64,000 nucleotides of DNA, from contig NZ_AP017569.1 in assembly GCF_002355655.1 (NCBI RefSeq), forward strand, positions 1,116,001-1,180,000, in the 5' to 3' direction. Below, in pieces: positions 51,692 to 61,028 of this stretch. How positions within the stretch are numbered: position 1 is the first letter of the stretch; each line of letters starts with the position of its first letter. The DNA comes from Halorubrum trapanicum (GTDB lineage Archaea; Halobacteriota; Halobacteria; Halobacteriales; Haloferacaceae). Both the position numbers and the translations under genes were made by a program. The notes under the pieces are model-generated. The model saw only the letters and a program-made list of their open reading frames with translations. It was not told the DNA's origin and did no database searches.

Positions 51692-52573
51692 CTACAGGCG
51701 GTCGAGCGCGTCGAAGTCGTCGCCGTCGTCAAGGTCGTCATCCCCCGAGTCGTCCGGGTCGCCGGCGTCGAGCAGGTCGTCGCCGTCCCCGCCCGGGTAG
51801 CTCGCGTCGAGCCCCGCGGCGAGGCCGGCCCCGAGGTCGTAGGTGTCCCGCACCGTCTGCGCGAGGACGCCGTCGCGGTCGAAGACGACGTAGACGGCGA
51901 CGAACTCGTGTTCAGCGGGGCGTAACACGAACACCTCCCGCGGGTCGTCGTCGTCCCGCGACTCGTTCACGCGGGCGACGAGCGGCTCGATCGGGAGCCG
52001 GCCCGTCCGCACCTCGTCGAAGGTGTCGCTGCCGGGCGCGTCGGCGAAGAGGTATAACGCGCCGTTGGGGTCGCCGTCGTTCGATCGGGTCGTGATCGAG
52101 CCGACCGGCTCCCCCTCGGCGCGGATCTGTCGCCACGTCTCGACGGCCGCTTCGAACATCCCCTCGACCCCGTCGGCGAAACGGAACCGGGTCTCGCGGA
52201 CGACCTCGACGTCGCGGAAGCGTGCGGAGCCGTCGGTCCACGCCAGCGTCGCGTCGACGACGAAGCCGGGTTCGAGCGCGTCGACGGCGTCGGCGAGGTC
52301 GCCCTCGTACCCCTCCGCGGTGGCGTAGAGGGGGTCGAAGCGGTCCTCGGCGTCGGGGTCCGTCGGGTCGACCGGCTCGTCCGCGAGTTCGACGAGGACG
52401 AACTCCTCGGCGCCGTCGACGACGGCCGCGTCAGCCTCGTCGTCGCCGCTCCCCGCCTCGTCGTCGCCGCTCCCCGCCTCGTCGACCGCGTCGGCCGCGC
52501 CCGACTCGTCGTCGATGTCCGGCCGTCGGCGGCGGTCGTGGACGCGGAACCGGCCGCTCGTCGTCGGGTCCAT
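51692..52573 (-). CDS. haloarchaeal acidic protein of unknown function (DUF6663-like)
   Basis: A 293-residue protein. After a short N-terminal segment (MDPTTSGRFRVHDRR), residues about 22-48 form a Gly/Ser/Asp/Glu repeat (GSGDDEA twice), and the last 40 residues are Asp-rich. The middle (residues about 55-245) is a compact alpha/beta domain, with GFVVDATLAWTDGSARFRDV and SITTRSNDGDPNGALYLFAD. I recall a similar haloarchaeal family named DUF6663; no function can be stated. Confidence 0.6.
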   Translation of the reverse strand: MDPTTSGRFRVHDRRRRPDIDDESGAADAVDEAGSGDDEAGSGDDEADAAVVDGAEEFVLVELADEPVDPTDPDAEDRFDPLYATAEGYEGDLADAVDALEPGFVVDATLAWTDGSARFRDVEVVRETRFRFADGVEGMFEAAVETWRQIRAEGEPVGSITTRSNDGDPNGALYLFADAPGSDTFDEVRTGRLPIEPLVARVNESRDDDDPREVFVLRPAEHEFVAVYVVFDRDGVLAQTVRDTYDLGAGLAAGLDASYPGGDGDDLLDAGDPDDSGDDDLDDGDDFDALDRL

Positions 52574-52717
52574 ACCCGTCGGTGGGGCGGCGGGCGGAAA
52601 AGCCGGTCGGAAGCGGAGCGGCGCGGTCGTCCCCCTCGGGTCTCGGCCGCGTATCCGACTCGGATCCCGGTCGCGGATCCGTGTCGTTATGGGGCCGCCA
52701 ACCCAATGAACCGGTAA

Positions 52718-53407
52718 ATGGGGATCCTCGAGGACAAGTCGAACGCCCGGCTCTTCTACAAGTACCTCTCGAAGGTGTACGACCGGATTAACAGCTTCAA
52801 CTGGAACGAGGAGATGCGCGCGGAGGCGCTCTCGTGGCTGGAGTTCGGCGACGACCCGACGGTGCTCGACGTGGGCTGCGGCACCGGGTTCGGCACCGAG
52901 GGACTGCTCGAGCACGCCGACGACGTCCACGGGCTCGACCAGAGCGTCCACCAGATGGAGAAGGCGTTCGAGAAGTTCGGGAAACACGACAGGGTGAACT
53001 TCTACCGCGGCGACGCCGAGCGGCTCCCGTTCCGCGACGACGCGTTCGACGTCGTCTGGTCGTCCGGCTCCATCGAGTACTGGCCCAACCCCGTCGAGGG
53101 GCTGCGCGAACTCCGCCGCGTCGCGAAGCCCGGCGGACAGGTCCTCGTCGTCGGCCCCGACTACCCCCACAACCTGATCCTCCAGCGGGTGGCCGACGCG
53201 ATCATGCTGTTCTACGACGCCGACGAGGCCGACCGGATGTTCGAGGCGGCCGGCTTCGAGGAGTTCGAACACCACATTCAGCAGGCGACCCCCCAGAGCC
53301 CGCGCGCCATCACGACCGTCGCCCGCGTCCCGGGCGGCGACGAGGCGGGCGGCAATTCCGCGTCGGGCGCCGGGGAGTCCGCGTCGGCGGCGCCCGACGC
53401 CGAGTAA
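52718..53407 (+). CDS. SAM methyltransferase, quinone-methylase-like
   Basis: A 229-residue class I methyltransferase. The SAM site is VLDVGCGTGFGTEGLL near residue 50, with LDQS as the acidic partner, RGDAERLPFRDDAFDVVWSSGSIEYW and ALRPGG-like AKPGGQVLVVGP. The N-terminus FYKYLSKVYDRINSFNW resembles menaquinone/plastoquinone (MPBQ-type) methyltransferases, so quinone methylation is likely. A Gly/Ser/Ala-rich disordered tail follows. The exact ring substrate is not shown. Confidence 0.75.
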   Translation: MGILEDKSNARLFYKYLSKVYDRINSFNWNEEMRAEALSWLEFGDDPTVLDVGCGTGFGTEGLLEHADDVHGLDQSVHQMEKAFEKFGKHDRVNFYRGDAERLPFRDDAFDVVWSSGSIEYWPNPVEGLRELRRVAKPGGQVLVVGPDYPHNLILQRVADAIMLFYDADEADRMFEAAGFEEFEHHIQQATPQSPRAITTVARVPGGDEAGGNSASGAGESASAAPDAE

Positions 53408-53443
53408 CGGCGCCGACGCCGACCCCGCCCGAGGCGCGCGTTT

Positions 53444-53920
53444 TTACCCGGGTTCGACGACCGTCTCCAGCGCCGCGACCGGCTGGCCGTCGGCCGTGAT
53501 TTCGACCGCGACCCGCCGGCCCGGTTCGAGCGTCGGGTCGTTGGTGTCCGCGACGCGGAACGTCGCCGTCTCCCCGACGCGCAGCGTGTCGCCGCCGGCG
53601 GAGTTGAACGCCCCCGTCGGCCCGGGGTGGAAGCCGGCGGCCGAGAAGAACGGGACGGGCGGCTGTTCGTCGAGCGGCTCGCCGTCGACGCTGACGCGGA
53701 CCGTCACCGCGGAGACGTCGATCGGGTCGCCGCCGCGGTGGTCGATCGCGATCCGGTCGTCGGTCGCCGACAGCGACAGCACCGCCGACGGCGGTACCGT
53801 CGCGCTCGGGCCGTCGAGCGCGGCGGCCGCGACGCCGCCGGCTAACACGACCGTGATCGCGATGAGCAGCACGCCCGCAACGGGCGCGATCCCTCGGGCG
53901 CGACGAACGACTGGTGGCAC
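53444..53920 (-). CDS. archaeal type IV pilin-like protein
   Basis: A 158-residue protein with a class III pilin signal: a basic head (MPPVVRRARG) then the hydrophobic helix IAPVAGVLLIAITVVLAGGVAAAAL, with cleavage expected after the glycine by a preflagellin/prepilin peptidase. The rest is a beta-rich domain (VLSLSATDDRIAIDHRGGDPIDVS). It is of the haloarchaeal PilA/DUF1628 type, used for adhesion or pili. It follows the secreted protein gene on the same strand by 60 bases. Confidence 0.82.
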   Translation of the reverse strand: MPPVVRRARGIAPVAGVLLIAITVVLAGGVAAAALDGPSATVPPSAVLSLSATDDRIAIDHRGGDPIDVSAVTVRVSVDGEPLDEQPPVPFFSAAGFHPGPTGAFNSAGGDTLRVGETATFRVADTNDPTLEPGRRVAVEITADGQPVAALETVVEPG

Positions 53921-53980
53921 GGCGGCCCTGCGGCGGTTTCGGGTAAAAGGGTCGGCCCGGGAGGCGGCCGAGTCGGGCCG

Positions 53981-55306
53981 TCACTCGTCGTCGACCGGCC
54001 GCGGCGTCGGGAGCGGCTCGATGTCGCCGAGGACGACGACGCGGGGCTCGTCGACGACCGTGATGCGGTACGTCTCGGCCGGCGAGAGCGTCCGGACGAC
54101 GCCCGCGTCGTTCGTGGTGCCGATCGCCTGACTGTCGCCGTCGCCGACCGACTTGGTGACCGTCACGCCAGGGATCGGCTCGCCCGTCTCCTCGTCGCGG
54201 ACGGTGACGGTCACGGGACCGCCCGGATACGTCCGCTCGACGGTGACGTTGAACCCGTCGCCGGTCTCCGACACCGGTTCGCTGTCGGGAAACGCAGACA
54301 GGTCGATCCACTGGTGTTCGACGAACACCTGTTCGGTCCCGCCGCTGACGAACGTCCGGAGAGTACCGAACTCGTGGGGGATCGTGATCCGGTGGACGGA
54401 GCCCGCGCCGAAGGCGTCGGGCTCGCGGAGCGCCGCCGTCTCGGGGTAGGCGGCCTCGGTCATCTCGATCGCCGCGTCGTTCGTGATGTCGCTGCCCCCG
54501 CGGTCCCAGCGGTCGGTGCGGAACACCTCGCGGACGTACTCGCCGTCGACGACCGTCGCCAGCACGACGGCGCCCTGACTCGACTGTACGTAGATGTCGC
54601 TCGGGCCGGTTTGTCCGCGAGCGATCGCGAGCGCGTGGTCGCGGACCGGTCCCTCGTACACCTGAAGCGCCACCTGAAGTTCGTCGAGCCGGCCGGGCGA
54701 ACTGAAGTCGTCGGTCGCCTCGGCGAGCTCGTCGATCGCGTCGAGCCGCTCGTCGTACTCGCGGGCGGTCGCGGCCACGCGGACGAGCTCGTCGACCAGT
54801 TCGCGGTCGCTGAGTTCACCGGACGCGTGGGCACTGAACGCGTTCGCCTGTTGGCTGTTGAGCGCCACCTCGGCGCGCTCGACGCGGTTGATCTCCGCGA
54901 GGATCTGCTGTTGGCGTTCGACGCCCCCCTCGGCGCGTTCGATCCGGTCGACGACGGCGGCGGTCTCGAAAGCGGCGTCGGCGTCGGCCGTCGCGAACCC
55001 GAGCGACGACCCGAGGTCGGGACCGCGAGTGTATTCGCTGACGCGCGTCGCCGCCCCTGGCGGCGTCGAGAGCGTTCGGAGCGTGAGGTTCGCCGTGTCG
55101 ATCTGCGGCGTCGTCTGCCCGGTGGCGGTCGATGCCGAATCGGCGGACAGCGGGGAATTGACGGAAACGGTCGAATCGACGGACGGCGCCGGATCGGCGG
55201 AAGCGGCCGAATCGGCGGAGTGCGAGACGGCGCCGGGCGCGGTGACGCCGGCGACCGGGGCCACGAGCAACAGGACCGCGACCGCGGCGATCGGGAGGGC
55301 TCTCAT
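53981..55306 (-). CDS. secreted haloarchaeal protein with Ig-like C-domain
   Basis: A 441-residue protein with a signal peptide (MRALPIAAVAVLLLVAPVAGV). A helical region about residues 100-230 with coiled-coil heptads (RIERAEGGVERQQQILAEINRVERAEVALN) is followed by a beta region; the C-terminal 90 residues resemble carboxypeptidase-regulatory/Ig-like repeats (VTVTVRDEETGEPIPGV). It is divergent from the winged-helix membrane gene and just upstream of the pilin. I recall DUF7096-type annotations for such proteins. Confidence 0.62.
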   Translation of the reverse strand: MRALPIAAVAVLLLVAPVAGVTAPGAVSHSADSAASADPAPSVDSTVSVNSPLSADSASTATGQTTPQIDTANLTLRTLSTPPGAATRVSEYTRGPDLGSSLGFATADADAAFETAAVVDRIERAEGGVERQQQILAEINRVERAEVALNSQQANAFSAHASGELSDRELVDELVRVAATAREYDERLDAIDELAEATDDFSSPGRLDELQVALQVYEGPVRDHALAIARGQTGPSDIYVQSSQGAVVLATVVDGEYVREVFRTDRWDRGGSDITNDAAIEMTEAAYPETAALREPDAFGAGSVHRITIPHEFGTLRTFVSGGTEQVFVEHQWIDLSAFPDSEPVSETGDGFNVTVERTYPGGPVTVTVRDEETGEPIPGVTVTKSVGDGDSQAIGTTNDAGVVRTLSPAETYRITVVDEPRVVVLGDIEPLPTPRPVDDE

Positions 55307-55488
55307 CGTCCGGGAGTTCGACCCGCGACACAAAAATCCACCCACTACGGTCGGCCGGGGGGTGCGGGCCGCTCCGACGCGGTCGAATCCGGTCCAGGCC
55401 CCGGTTGCGGCGAGCGTTCTCGCGGACGTCGTGTCAAAAAACAGTGTATGGAAAGCGTTTTGCCCGGCGCGCGAGTTCCCCGGGACGT

Positions 55489-56763
55489 ATGCGGCACCCC
55501 GCCTTCCGCGCGCTCCTGATCGCCGTCGTCGCGCTCGCGCTGGTCGCGAGCGCCGGCGGCGCGTCCGACGGCGCGACCACGACCCCCTCCCTCCTCGACG
55601 CGGACGAGGCCCCGGCCGACGTTCCGACCGTCGGCGACGACCCCGACGGTCGCGACGCGGTCGGGGACCGCTCGACCGCGGTCCGACAGCAGACCGGCGA
55701 CGGCGTCGCCTCCCCCTCCGCGACGCGGATCCGAATCGAGCTGAACCCCGACCGCAGCGCCGACTGGACCGTCGCGGTCCGGTACTCGCTGGCGGACGAG
55801 AACGAGACGAGGGCGTTCAGAGACGCCGGCGCCCGCTTCCGCGACGGCGAGGTCGGCCCGAGCGCCGAGCTGTTCGAGGGGTTCCGCCGCGAGGCGAACC
55901 GGAACGTCGACCGGTCGATGGCGATCGAGGACGTCGAACGCGAGGTCGTCGTCCACGAGAACCCGGGCGAGTTCGACGTCGCCACGGAGGAGGCGGTCGC
56001 GGTCGGCGAGCTCCGGCTGCGCTTCACCTGGACGTCGTTCCTCGCGCAGGACGGCGAGAGCCTCGTTCTCGGGGACGCGCTGACGACGCCCGGTAACGAG
56101 ACGTGGCTCCGGAGCCTCGAAGCGAGCCAGACGATGGAGGTGGCGACGCCGGAAGGGTACACGGTCACCGGGACGCCGAGCAGCGCCGTGACGCAGCTCT
56201 CGGACGGCGACGTGATCATCGAGGGGCCCCAGACGTTCGAGGGGGGCGAGCCCGTGGTGATAGTGTACGGGCCCGCCGGAGCGGGGCCCCCGTGGACGAT
56301 GTTGATGGCCGCGATCGTGCTCGCCGCGGCCCTCGTGGCCGGGAGCGTCGTCGGGTACCGGCGGATCGGCGCCGGGGAGAGCGACCCGAACGAGTCGGCT
56401 GCGATCGGCGGCGAGGAAACGGCGAGCGGTCCGAACGCGATGGACGTCGACGACGCCGGCCCGAGCCCGGGAGATGACGCAGGCGCCGACGCGGCCGACG
56501 AGGCGGCCGACGGCGACGGGGAGGACCTCTCGCTGCTCTCGGACGAGGAGCGCGTCGAGCGGCTCCTCGACGCGAACGGCGGGCGGATGCGACAGGCCGA
56601 CATCGTCGCCGAGACCGGGTGGTCGGACGCGAAGGTGTCGCAGCTGCTCTCGGCGATGGCCGACGAGGGGCGCGTCGAGAAGCTCCGGCTCGGCCGCGAG
56701 AACCTCATCTCGCTGCCCGACGGCGAGGATAGCGAGGGCGGTGAGGGCGGCGCCGGCGAGTAG
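55489..56763 (+). CDS. membrane-anchored winged-helix protein
   Basis: A 424-residue protein: signal or anchor (ALLIAVVALALVASAGG), an extracellular beta domain (about residues 80-260), one transmembrane helix (WTMLMAAIVLAAALVAGSVVGY, about 270-295), an acidic linker, and a cytoplasmic C-terminal winged helix (EERVERLLDANGGRMRQADIVAETGWSDAKVSQLLSAM, near 355-395). This is a one-component sensor layout: outside domain, one helix, DNA-binding inside. It is divergent with the secreted protein gene, perhaps sharing a promoter. Confidence 0.72.
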   Translation: MRHPAFRALLIAVVALALVASAGGASDGATTTPSLLDADEAPADVPTVGDDPDGRDAVGDRSTAVRQQTGDGVASPSATRIRIELNPDRSADWTVAVRYSLADENETRAFRDAGARFRDGEVGPSAELFEGFRREANRNVDRSMAIEDVEREVVVHENPGEFDVATEEAVAVGELRLRFTWTSFLAQDGESLVLGDALTTPGNETWLRSLEASQTMEVATPEGYTVTGTPSSAVTQLSDGDVIIEGPQTFEGGEPVVIVYGPAGAGPPWTMLMAAIVLAAALVAGSVVGYRRIGAGESDPNESAAIGGEETASGPNAMDVDDAGPSPGDDAGADAADEAADGDGEDLSLLSDEERVERLLDANGGRMRQADIVAETGWSDAKVSQLLSAMADEGRVEKLRLGRENLISLPDGEDSEGGEGGAGE

Positions 56764-56923
56764 CGAACCGGCTGCCGACGAGCGGCGGCACCGGCCGCGC
56801 CGACCGGCGGACCGAACGACGGGCGGGCCGGCGGACCGAACGACGACCGGCCCGAGCGGAAACCGATGGTCCGCCGTCGCCCGTTCCGAAAACCATTACA
56901 GGGCGAGCGACCGAGTATCGATC

Positions 56924-57712
56924 ATGAAAGTTCTGGTGACCGTCAAGGAGGTCGCGGAGGCGGACGACGACTTCGCGATCGAGGGGACAGACATCGCCGA
57001 GTCCGACCTCGAGTACGACCTCAACGAGTGGGACGACTACGCCGTCGAGGCCGCGGTCCAGCTCGCCGAGGCCGGGATCGCGGACGAGGTCGTGACCGTC
57101 ACCGTCGGCCCGGAGCGCGCCGAGGAGACGATCCGGATGGCGCTCGCGAAGGGCGCGGACCGCGCGGTCCGGGTCTGGGACGAGGCGCTCGACGGCGGGT
57201 TCGCCGACGTCGCCTCGAAGGTCGCCCTGTTCGAGGCGGTCGTCGACGAGGAGGAGCCGGATCTCATCCTCGGCGGCGTTCAGGCCGCCGACACGGGCTT
57301 CGGCGCCACGGGCGTCGCGCTCGCGGAGCGGATCGGCTTCGAGCACGCGGCGGTCGTCAACCAGCTCGACGTGGACGCGGACGCCGGCGTGGCGCACGTC
57401 CACCGCGAGCTGGAGGGCGGCGTCGAGGAGCTAACCGACGTCGACCTGCCGGCGGTGTTGACCGTCCAGACCGGGCTCAACGAGCCGCGATACGCGAGCC
57501 TTCGCGGCATCCGACAGGCGCAGCGCAAGGAGATCGCCGCGAGGGACCTGTCCGACCTCGGGCTGACCGCGGACGACGTCGAGAGCGCGCTGACGATCAC
57601 CGAGATGTACGAGCCGGAGAGCGAGTCCGACGCGGAGATCATCGAAGGCGACGCCGGCGAGTCCGCGGGGCGCCTTGCCGAGGTCCTCCGCGATAAGGGG
57701 GTGGGCGCGTGA
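56924..57712 (+). CDS. etfB: electron transfer flavoprotein beta subunit
   Basis: A 262-residue EtfB/FixA protein. The start MKVLVTVKEVAEADDDF, the ALRLKE-like DEWDDYAVEAAVQLAE and the AMP/NAD-site segment GVQAADTGFGATGVALAE are typical. It accepts electrons from acyl-CoA dehydrogenases. The TGATG at 57710-57714 overlaps its stop with the etfA start by one base. A TATA-like CATTACAG lies about 30 bases upstream. Confidence 0.93.
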   Translation: MKVLVTVKEVAEADDDFAIEGTDIAESDLEYDLNEWDDYAVEAAVQLAEAGIADEVVTVTVGPERAEETIRMALAKGADRAVRVWDEALDGGFADVASKVALFEAVVDEEEPDLILGGVQAADTGFGATGVALAERIGFEHAAVVNQLDVDADAGVAHVHRELEGGVEELTDVDLPAVLTVQTGLNEPRYASLRGIRQAQRKEIAARDLSDLGLTADDVESALTITEMYEPESESDAEIIEGDAGESAGRLAEVLRDKGVGA

Positions 57713-58659
57713 TGGCCGACGTGCTCGTCGCCGCCGAACACCGCCGCGGCGCGCTCCGGGACGTCACCTACGAGGCGATCACGGCCGGGCGGGAGCTCGC
57801 CGACGCGCGCGGCGGCGACCTCCACGTGGCCGTCGTCGGCGGCGACGTCGACGGGTTCGCGGAGGAGCTCAACCGCGAGGGCGTCGACGCGATCCACGCC
57901 GTCGACGACGGCGAGGAGTTCGACCACAACGCCTACCAGGCGGCGGTCTCGACGCTCGCCGACCGGATCGACGCCGGCGCGGTGGTGCTGCCGAACTCCG
58001 TCAACGGGCTCGACTACGCGCCCGCCCTCGCCGAGGCCCTCGGCGTCCCGATCGTGACCGACGCGGTCGGATTCGACTACGACGACGGGCTCACCGTCAC
58101 CCGCGAGATGTACGGCTCGAAGGTCGAGACGACCGTCGACGTCGCCGGCGACCGGTTCGTCCTCACGGTCCGCGGCGGCGAGTGGCCGCCGGCGGAAGGG
58201 GTGGGCGACGCGACCGTCGAGGCGGCCGACGTGGACATCCCCGAGTCGGGCGCCCGCGTCACGGGCTTCGAGGAGGTCGGCGGCGGCGACGTCGACATCG
58301 CGGACGCCGACGTGCTCGTCTCGGTCGGCCGCGGTATCGAGGAGGAGGAGAACCTCGAACTCGTCGAGGAGCTCGCGGACGCGCTCGGCGCGACGCTGTC
58401 CGCCTCGCGGCCGATCGTCGACAACGGCTGGCTGCCGAAGAACCGGCAGGTCGGCCAGTCGGGGAAGGTCGTCACGCCGGACGTGTACATCGCGGTCGGC
58501 ATCTCCGGCGCGGTCCAGCACGTCGCCGGCATGAAGGGGTCCGACACCATCGTCGCGATCAACACCGACCCGAACGCCCCCATCTTCGACATCGCCGACT
58601 ACGGGATCGTCGGCGACCTCTTCGACGTGGTGCCCGAGCTGATCGACGAGTTCGCGTAG
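57712..58659 (+). CDS. etfA: electron transfer flavoprotein alpha subunit
   Basis: A 315-residue EtfA/FixB protein. The C-terminal FAD-binding domain has LSASRPIVDNGWLPKNRQVGQSGK, ISGAVQHVAGMKGSDTIVAINTDPNAPIF and ADYGIVGDLF. With EtfB it is the soluble electron carrier; the acceptor could be the EtfD-like membrane protein in this window. ATG 57712 is used; a GTG one codon earlier is also possible. Confidence 0.93.
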   Translation: MADVLVAAEHRRGALRDVTYEAITAGRELADARGGDLHVAVVGGDVDGFAEELNREGVDAIHAVDDGEEFDHNAYQAAVSTLADRIDAGAVVLPNSVNGLDYAPALAEALGVPIVTDAVGFDYDDGLTVTREMYGSKVETTVDVAGDRFVLTVRGGEWPPAEGVGDATVEAADVDIPESGARVTGFEEVGGGDVDIADADVLVSVGRGIEEEENLELVEELADALGATLSASRPIVDNGWLPKNRQVGQSGKVVTPDVYIAVGISGAVQHVAGMKGSDTIVAINTDPNAPIFDIADYGIVGDLFDVVPELIDEFA

Positions 58660-58743
58660 GCCGGCGGCGCCGTTCCGGCAGTAACGTTCTTTGACTCCGG
58701 TCGAGAACCGGACGGGCAGACGGCGTCCGCCGTCGGCTCCCCG

Positions 58744-59667
58744 ATGATCCCCATCCGCGCCGCCGTCCCGACGACCGAGGAGGCGAGAGCGCTGCTCGTC
58801 GGTCTCAGCCGGGCGATCGACGGCGATTGGGACGCGATCGCCGCGGAGCTGGCGGGCGAGGAGCCGGACGCGGCGCTGCTCGATCTGGTGTCGGAGCCGT
58901 TCGCGTCCGTCGACGACGTCGCCGAGCGGCTGGCGCGGACCGAGTCGTACCTCCGCGAGCGCGGCGACCGGCGCGCGGTGTTCCTCACGGTGTACAGCCG
59001 GATGACGGCGGCCGTCCGGAGCGCAATCGACGACGGCGCGTTCGTCGACTCCGAGTGGGCGGCGTCGTACCTCGTCGCCTTCGCGGAACGCTACCGGCGG
59101 GCGCTGGTCGCGTTCGAGCGCCGGTCGTTCGACTCGCTCCCGCGGCCGTGGCTGATCGCCTTCGCCGCCGCGGCCCGCGGAGAGACGCTGGTCGCGCAGG
59201 ACGCACTGCTCGGCATCAACGCGCACATCACGTACGACCTCACGTACACGCTCGGCGACGCGGGGATCGACCCCGACCGCGACGCCAAGCGCGAAGACCA
59301 CGACCGGATAAACGCGATCCTCGCGCGGCTCGTCCAGACGGCGCAGGACGCGCTCGTCGAGGCGTACGACGCGGTCGGCGTCGCCGGGATCGACGCGCTG
59401 TTCGACCCACTCGACGACCGGCTGGCCCTGCTGGGGTTAAAGGGCGTTCGGGAGTTCGCCTGGCGGAACGCCGTGTTGCGGGCGGACCTCCCGGAATGGG
59501 CCGGCGGGCCGTACGTGGACTGGCGGACGGAGACCGTCGCGACCGGCGCCGCCGCGGTCGTGCTCGCGCCCGGGTTCGACGCGGGTGAGATCGCGCGCCT
59601 GCGGGACGCGGAGACCGAGGGCGACGCCGCGGGCGGGTTCCGCGAGGCGTTCGGACGGCTGACGTAG
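58744..59667 (+). CDS. DUF5995-like protein of unknown function
   Basis: A 307-residue all-helical protein. RPWLIAFAAAARGETLVAQDALLGINAHITYDLTYTL near residues 140-165 and EDHDRINAIL are features I associate with the DUF5995 family, which is common in haloarchaea and bacteria. The invariant-looking NAHI and DHxxIN motifs could be metal ligands. It stands alone downstream of etfA (about 85 bases). Confidence 0.65.
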   Translation: MIPIRAAVPTTEEARALLVGLSRAIDGDWDAIAAELAGEEPDAALLDLVSEPFASVDDVAERLARTESYLRERGDRRAVFLTVYSRMTAAVRSAIDDGAFVDSEWAASYLVAFAERYRRALVAFERRSFDSLPRPWLIAFAAAARGETLVAQDALLGINAHITYDLTYTLGDAGIDPDRDAKREDHDRINAILARLVQTAQDALVEAYDAVGVAGIDALFDPLDDRLALLGLKGVREFAWRNAVLRADLPEWAGGPYVDWRTETVATGAAAVVLAPGFDAGEIARLRDAETEGDAAGGFREAFGRLT

Positions 59668-59740
59668 GGAACGGAGGAGCGAGCGTCAGGCGAGGGGCCG
59701 GGGAGCAAGCGCCGACCGGGTCGCGTCGCGTTCTCGGTTC

Positions 59741-59748
59741 GTTTATCA
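59741..59748 (+). promoter_or_regulatory. TATA-like box of rfcS
   Basis: GTTTATCA lies about 28 bases before the ATG at 59773, consistent with a leaderless transcript. Confidence 0.45.
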
Positions 59749-59772
59749 CCCCGCCGGCCCTCCGATCGGGCA

Positions 59773-60756
59773 ATGAGCGAGGCCGACGAGCAGCCGGCTG
59801 CGACCGCGACCGGCCGGGAGATCTGGATCGAGAAGTACCGGCCGCAGACGCTCGACGACATCCACGGACAAGAGGAGATCGTCGAGCGGCTCCAGAGCTA
59901 CATCGCGCAGAACGACGTGCCCCACCTGCTCTTTTCAGGGCCTGCGGGCAGCGGCAAGACGACCGCTGCCACCGCGATCGCCCGCGAGATCTACGGCGAG
60001 GACAACTGGCGCGGGAACTTCCTCGAACTGAACGCCTCCGACCAGCGCGGGATCGACGTCGTCCGCGACCGGATCAAGGGGTTCGCGCGCTCCTCGTTCG
60101 GCGGCGACTTCCGGATCGTGTTTCTCGACGAGTCCGACAGCCTCACGGATGATGCACAGGCAGCGCTCCGCCGCACGATGGAGCAGTTCTCCGACAACAC
60201 CCGCTTCATCCTCTCGTGCAACTACTCGTCGAAGATCATCGACCCGATCCAGTCGCGCTGCGCCGTCTTCCGGTTCTCGCCGCTCTCGGACGAGGCGGTC
60301 GGCGGGATGGTCCGCGAGATCGCGGCCGCGGAGGGGATCGAGGTGACCGACGCGGGCGTCGACGCCCTCGTCTACGCGGCCGACGGCGACATGCGCCGCG
60401 CGATCAACTCGCTTCAGGCGGCGGCGACGACCGGCGACGTCGTCGACGAGGAGGCGGTGTACGCGATCACGGCGACCGCGCGCCCGGAGGAGATCGAGTC
60501 GATGGTGACCGACGCGCTGAACGGCGACTTCGCGCGGGCGCGGTCGACCCTCGACACGCTGCTCACCGAGACGGGGATGGCCGGCGGCGACGTGATCGAC
60601 CAGCTCCACCGCTCCGTCTGGGAGTTCGAGCTGAGCGAGCGCGAGGCGGTGCGACTGATGGAGCGCATCGGCGAGGCCGACTACCGGATCGCCGAGGGGG
60701 CCAACGAGCAGGTCCAGCTGGAGTCGCTGCTCGCGGCGCTTTCATTGGACGAATAG
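59773..60756 (+). CDS. rfcS: replication factor C small subunit
   Basis: A 327-residue AAA+ clamp-loader subunit. [17 protein letters not shown], Walker [17 protein letters not shown] near residue 55, Walker [16 protein letters not shown] with the arginine-finger SRC motif [12 protein letters not shown] are all canonical. It loads PCNA on DNA with RfcL. The stop codon is followed directly by the array of repeat element E. No intein is seen. Confidence 0.95.
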   Translation: MSEADEQPAATATGREIWIEKYRPQTLDDIHGQEEIVERLQSYIAQNDVPHLLFSGPAGSGKTTAATAIAREIYGEDNWRGNFLELNASDQRGIDVVRDRIKGFARSSFGGDFRIVFLDESDSLTDDAQAALRRTMEQFSDNTRFILSCNYSSKIIDPIQSRCAVFRFSPLSDEAVGGMVREIAAAEGIEVTDAGVDALVYAADGDMRRAINSLQAAATTGDVVDEEAVYAITATARPEEIESMVTDALNGDFARARSTLDTLLTETGMAGGDVIDQLHRSVWEFELSEREAVRLMERIGEADYRIAEGANEQVQLESLLAALSLDE

Positions 60757-60787
60757 CGATAGACTGGGGCCGGAGATCCGGTCGTTT

Positions 60788-61028
60788 GTTTATAAGCATT
60801 TGATAACAGATCGGGCGATAGCGGAACGATGTTGAACACCGCCAAAGTCCCAGCGGCTCATTTATAAATGATTGACTGCGGATCGCCGGTGAACACCGCC
60901 AAAGCCCCAGCCGCTGGTTTATAAATAACTGAGAGCAGATCAACGGCGAACACCGCCAAAGCTCCAGCCGCTCGTTTATAAATAACTAAGAGTAGATCAA
61001 CGGCGAACACCGCCAAAGCCCCAGCCGC
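60788..61028 (-). repeat. element E tail, 57-base tandem repeat
   Basis: On the minus strand, cores AGCCGC-like end at 60857, 60914, 60971 and 61028: three exact 57-base intervals. Boxes are TTTATAAA at about 60861, 60919 and 60976, and TTTATAAG at 60789. The units differ from one another in the AGATCAACGG-like spacer segments, as in the other copies. The array starts 32 bases after the rfcS stop. Confidence 0.83.

Noticed and set aside
60788-61028. Tandem 57-base arrays as a CRISPR array
   Set aside because: Repeats and the parts between them are both partly conserved, there are no unique spacers of constant length flanked by identical repeats, and no cas genes lie nearby.
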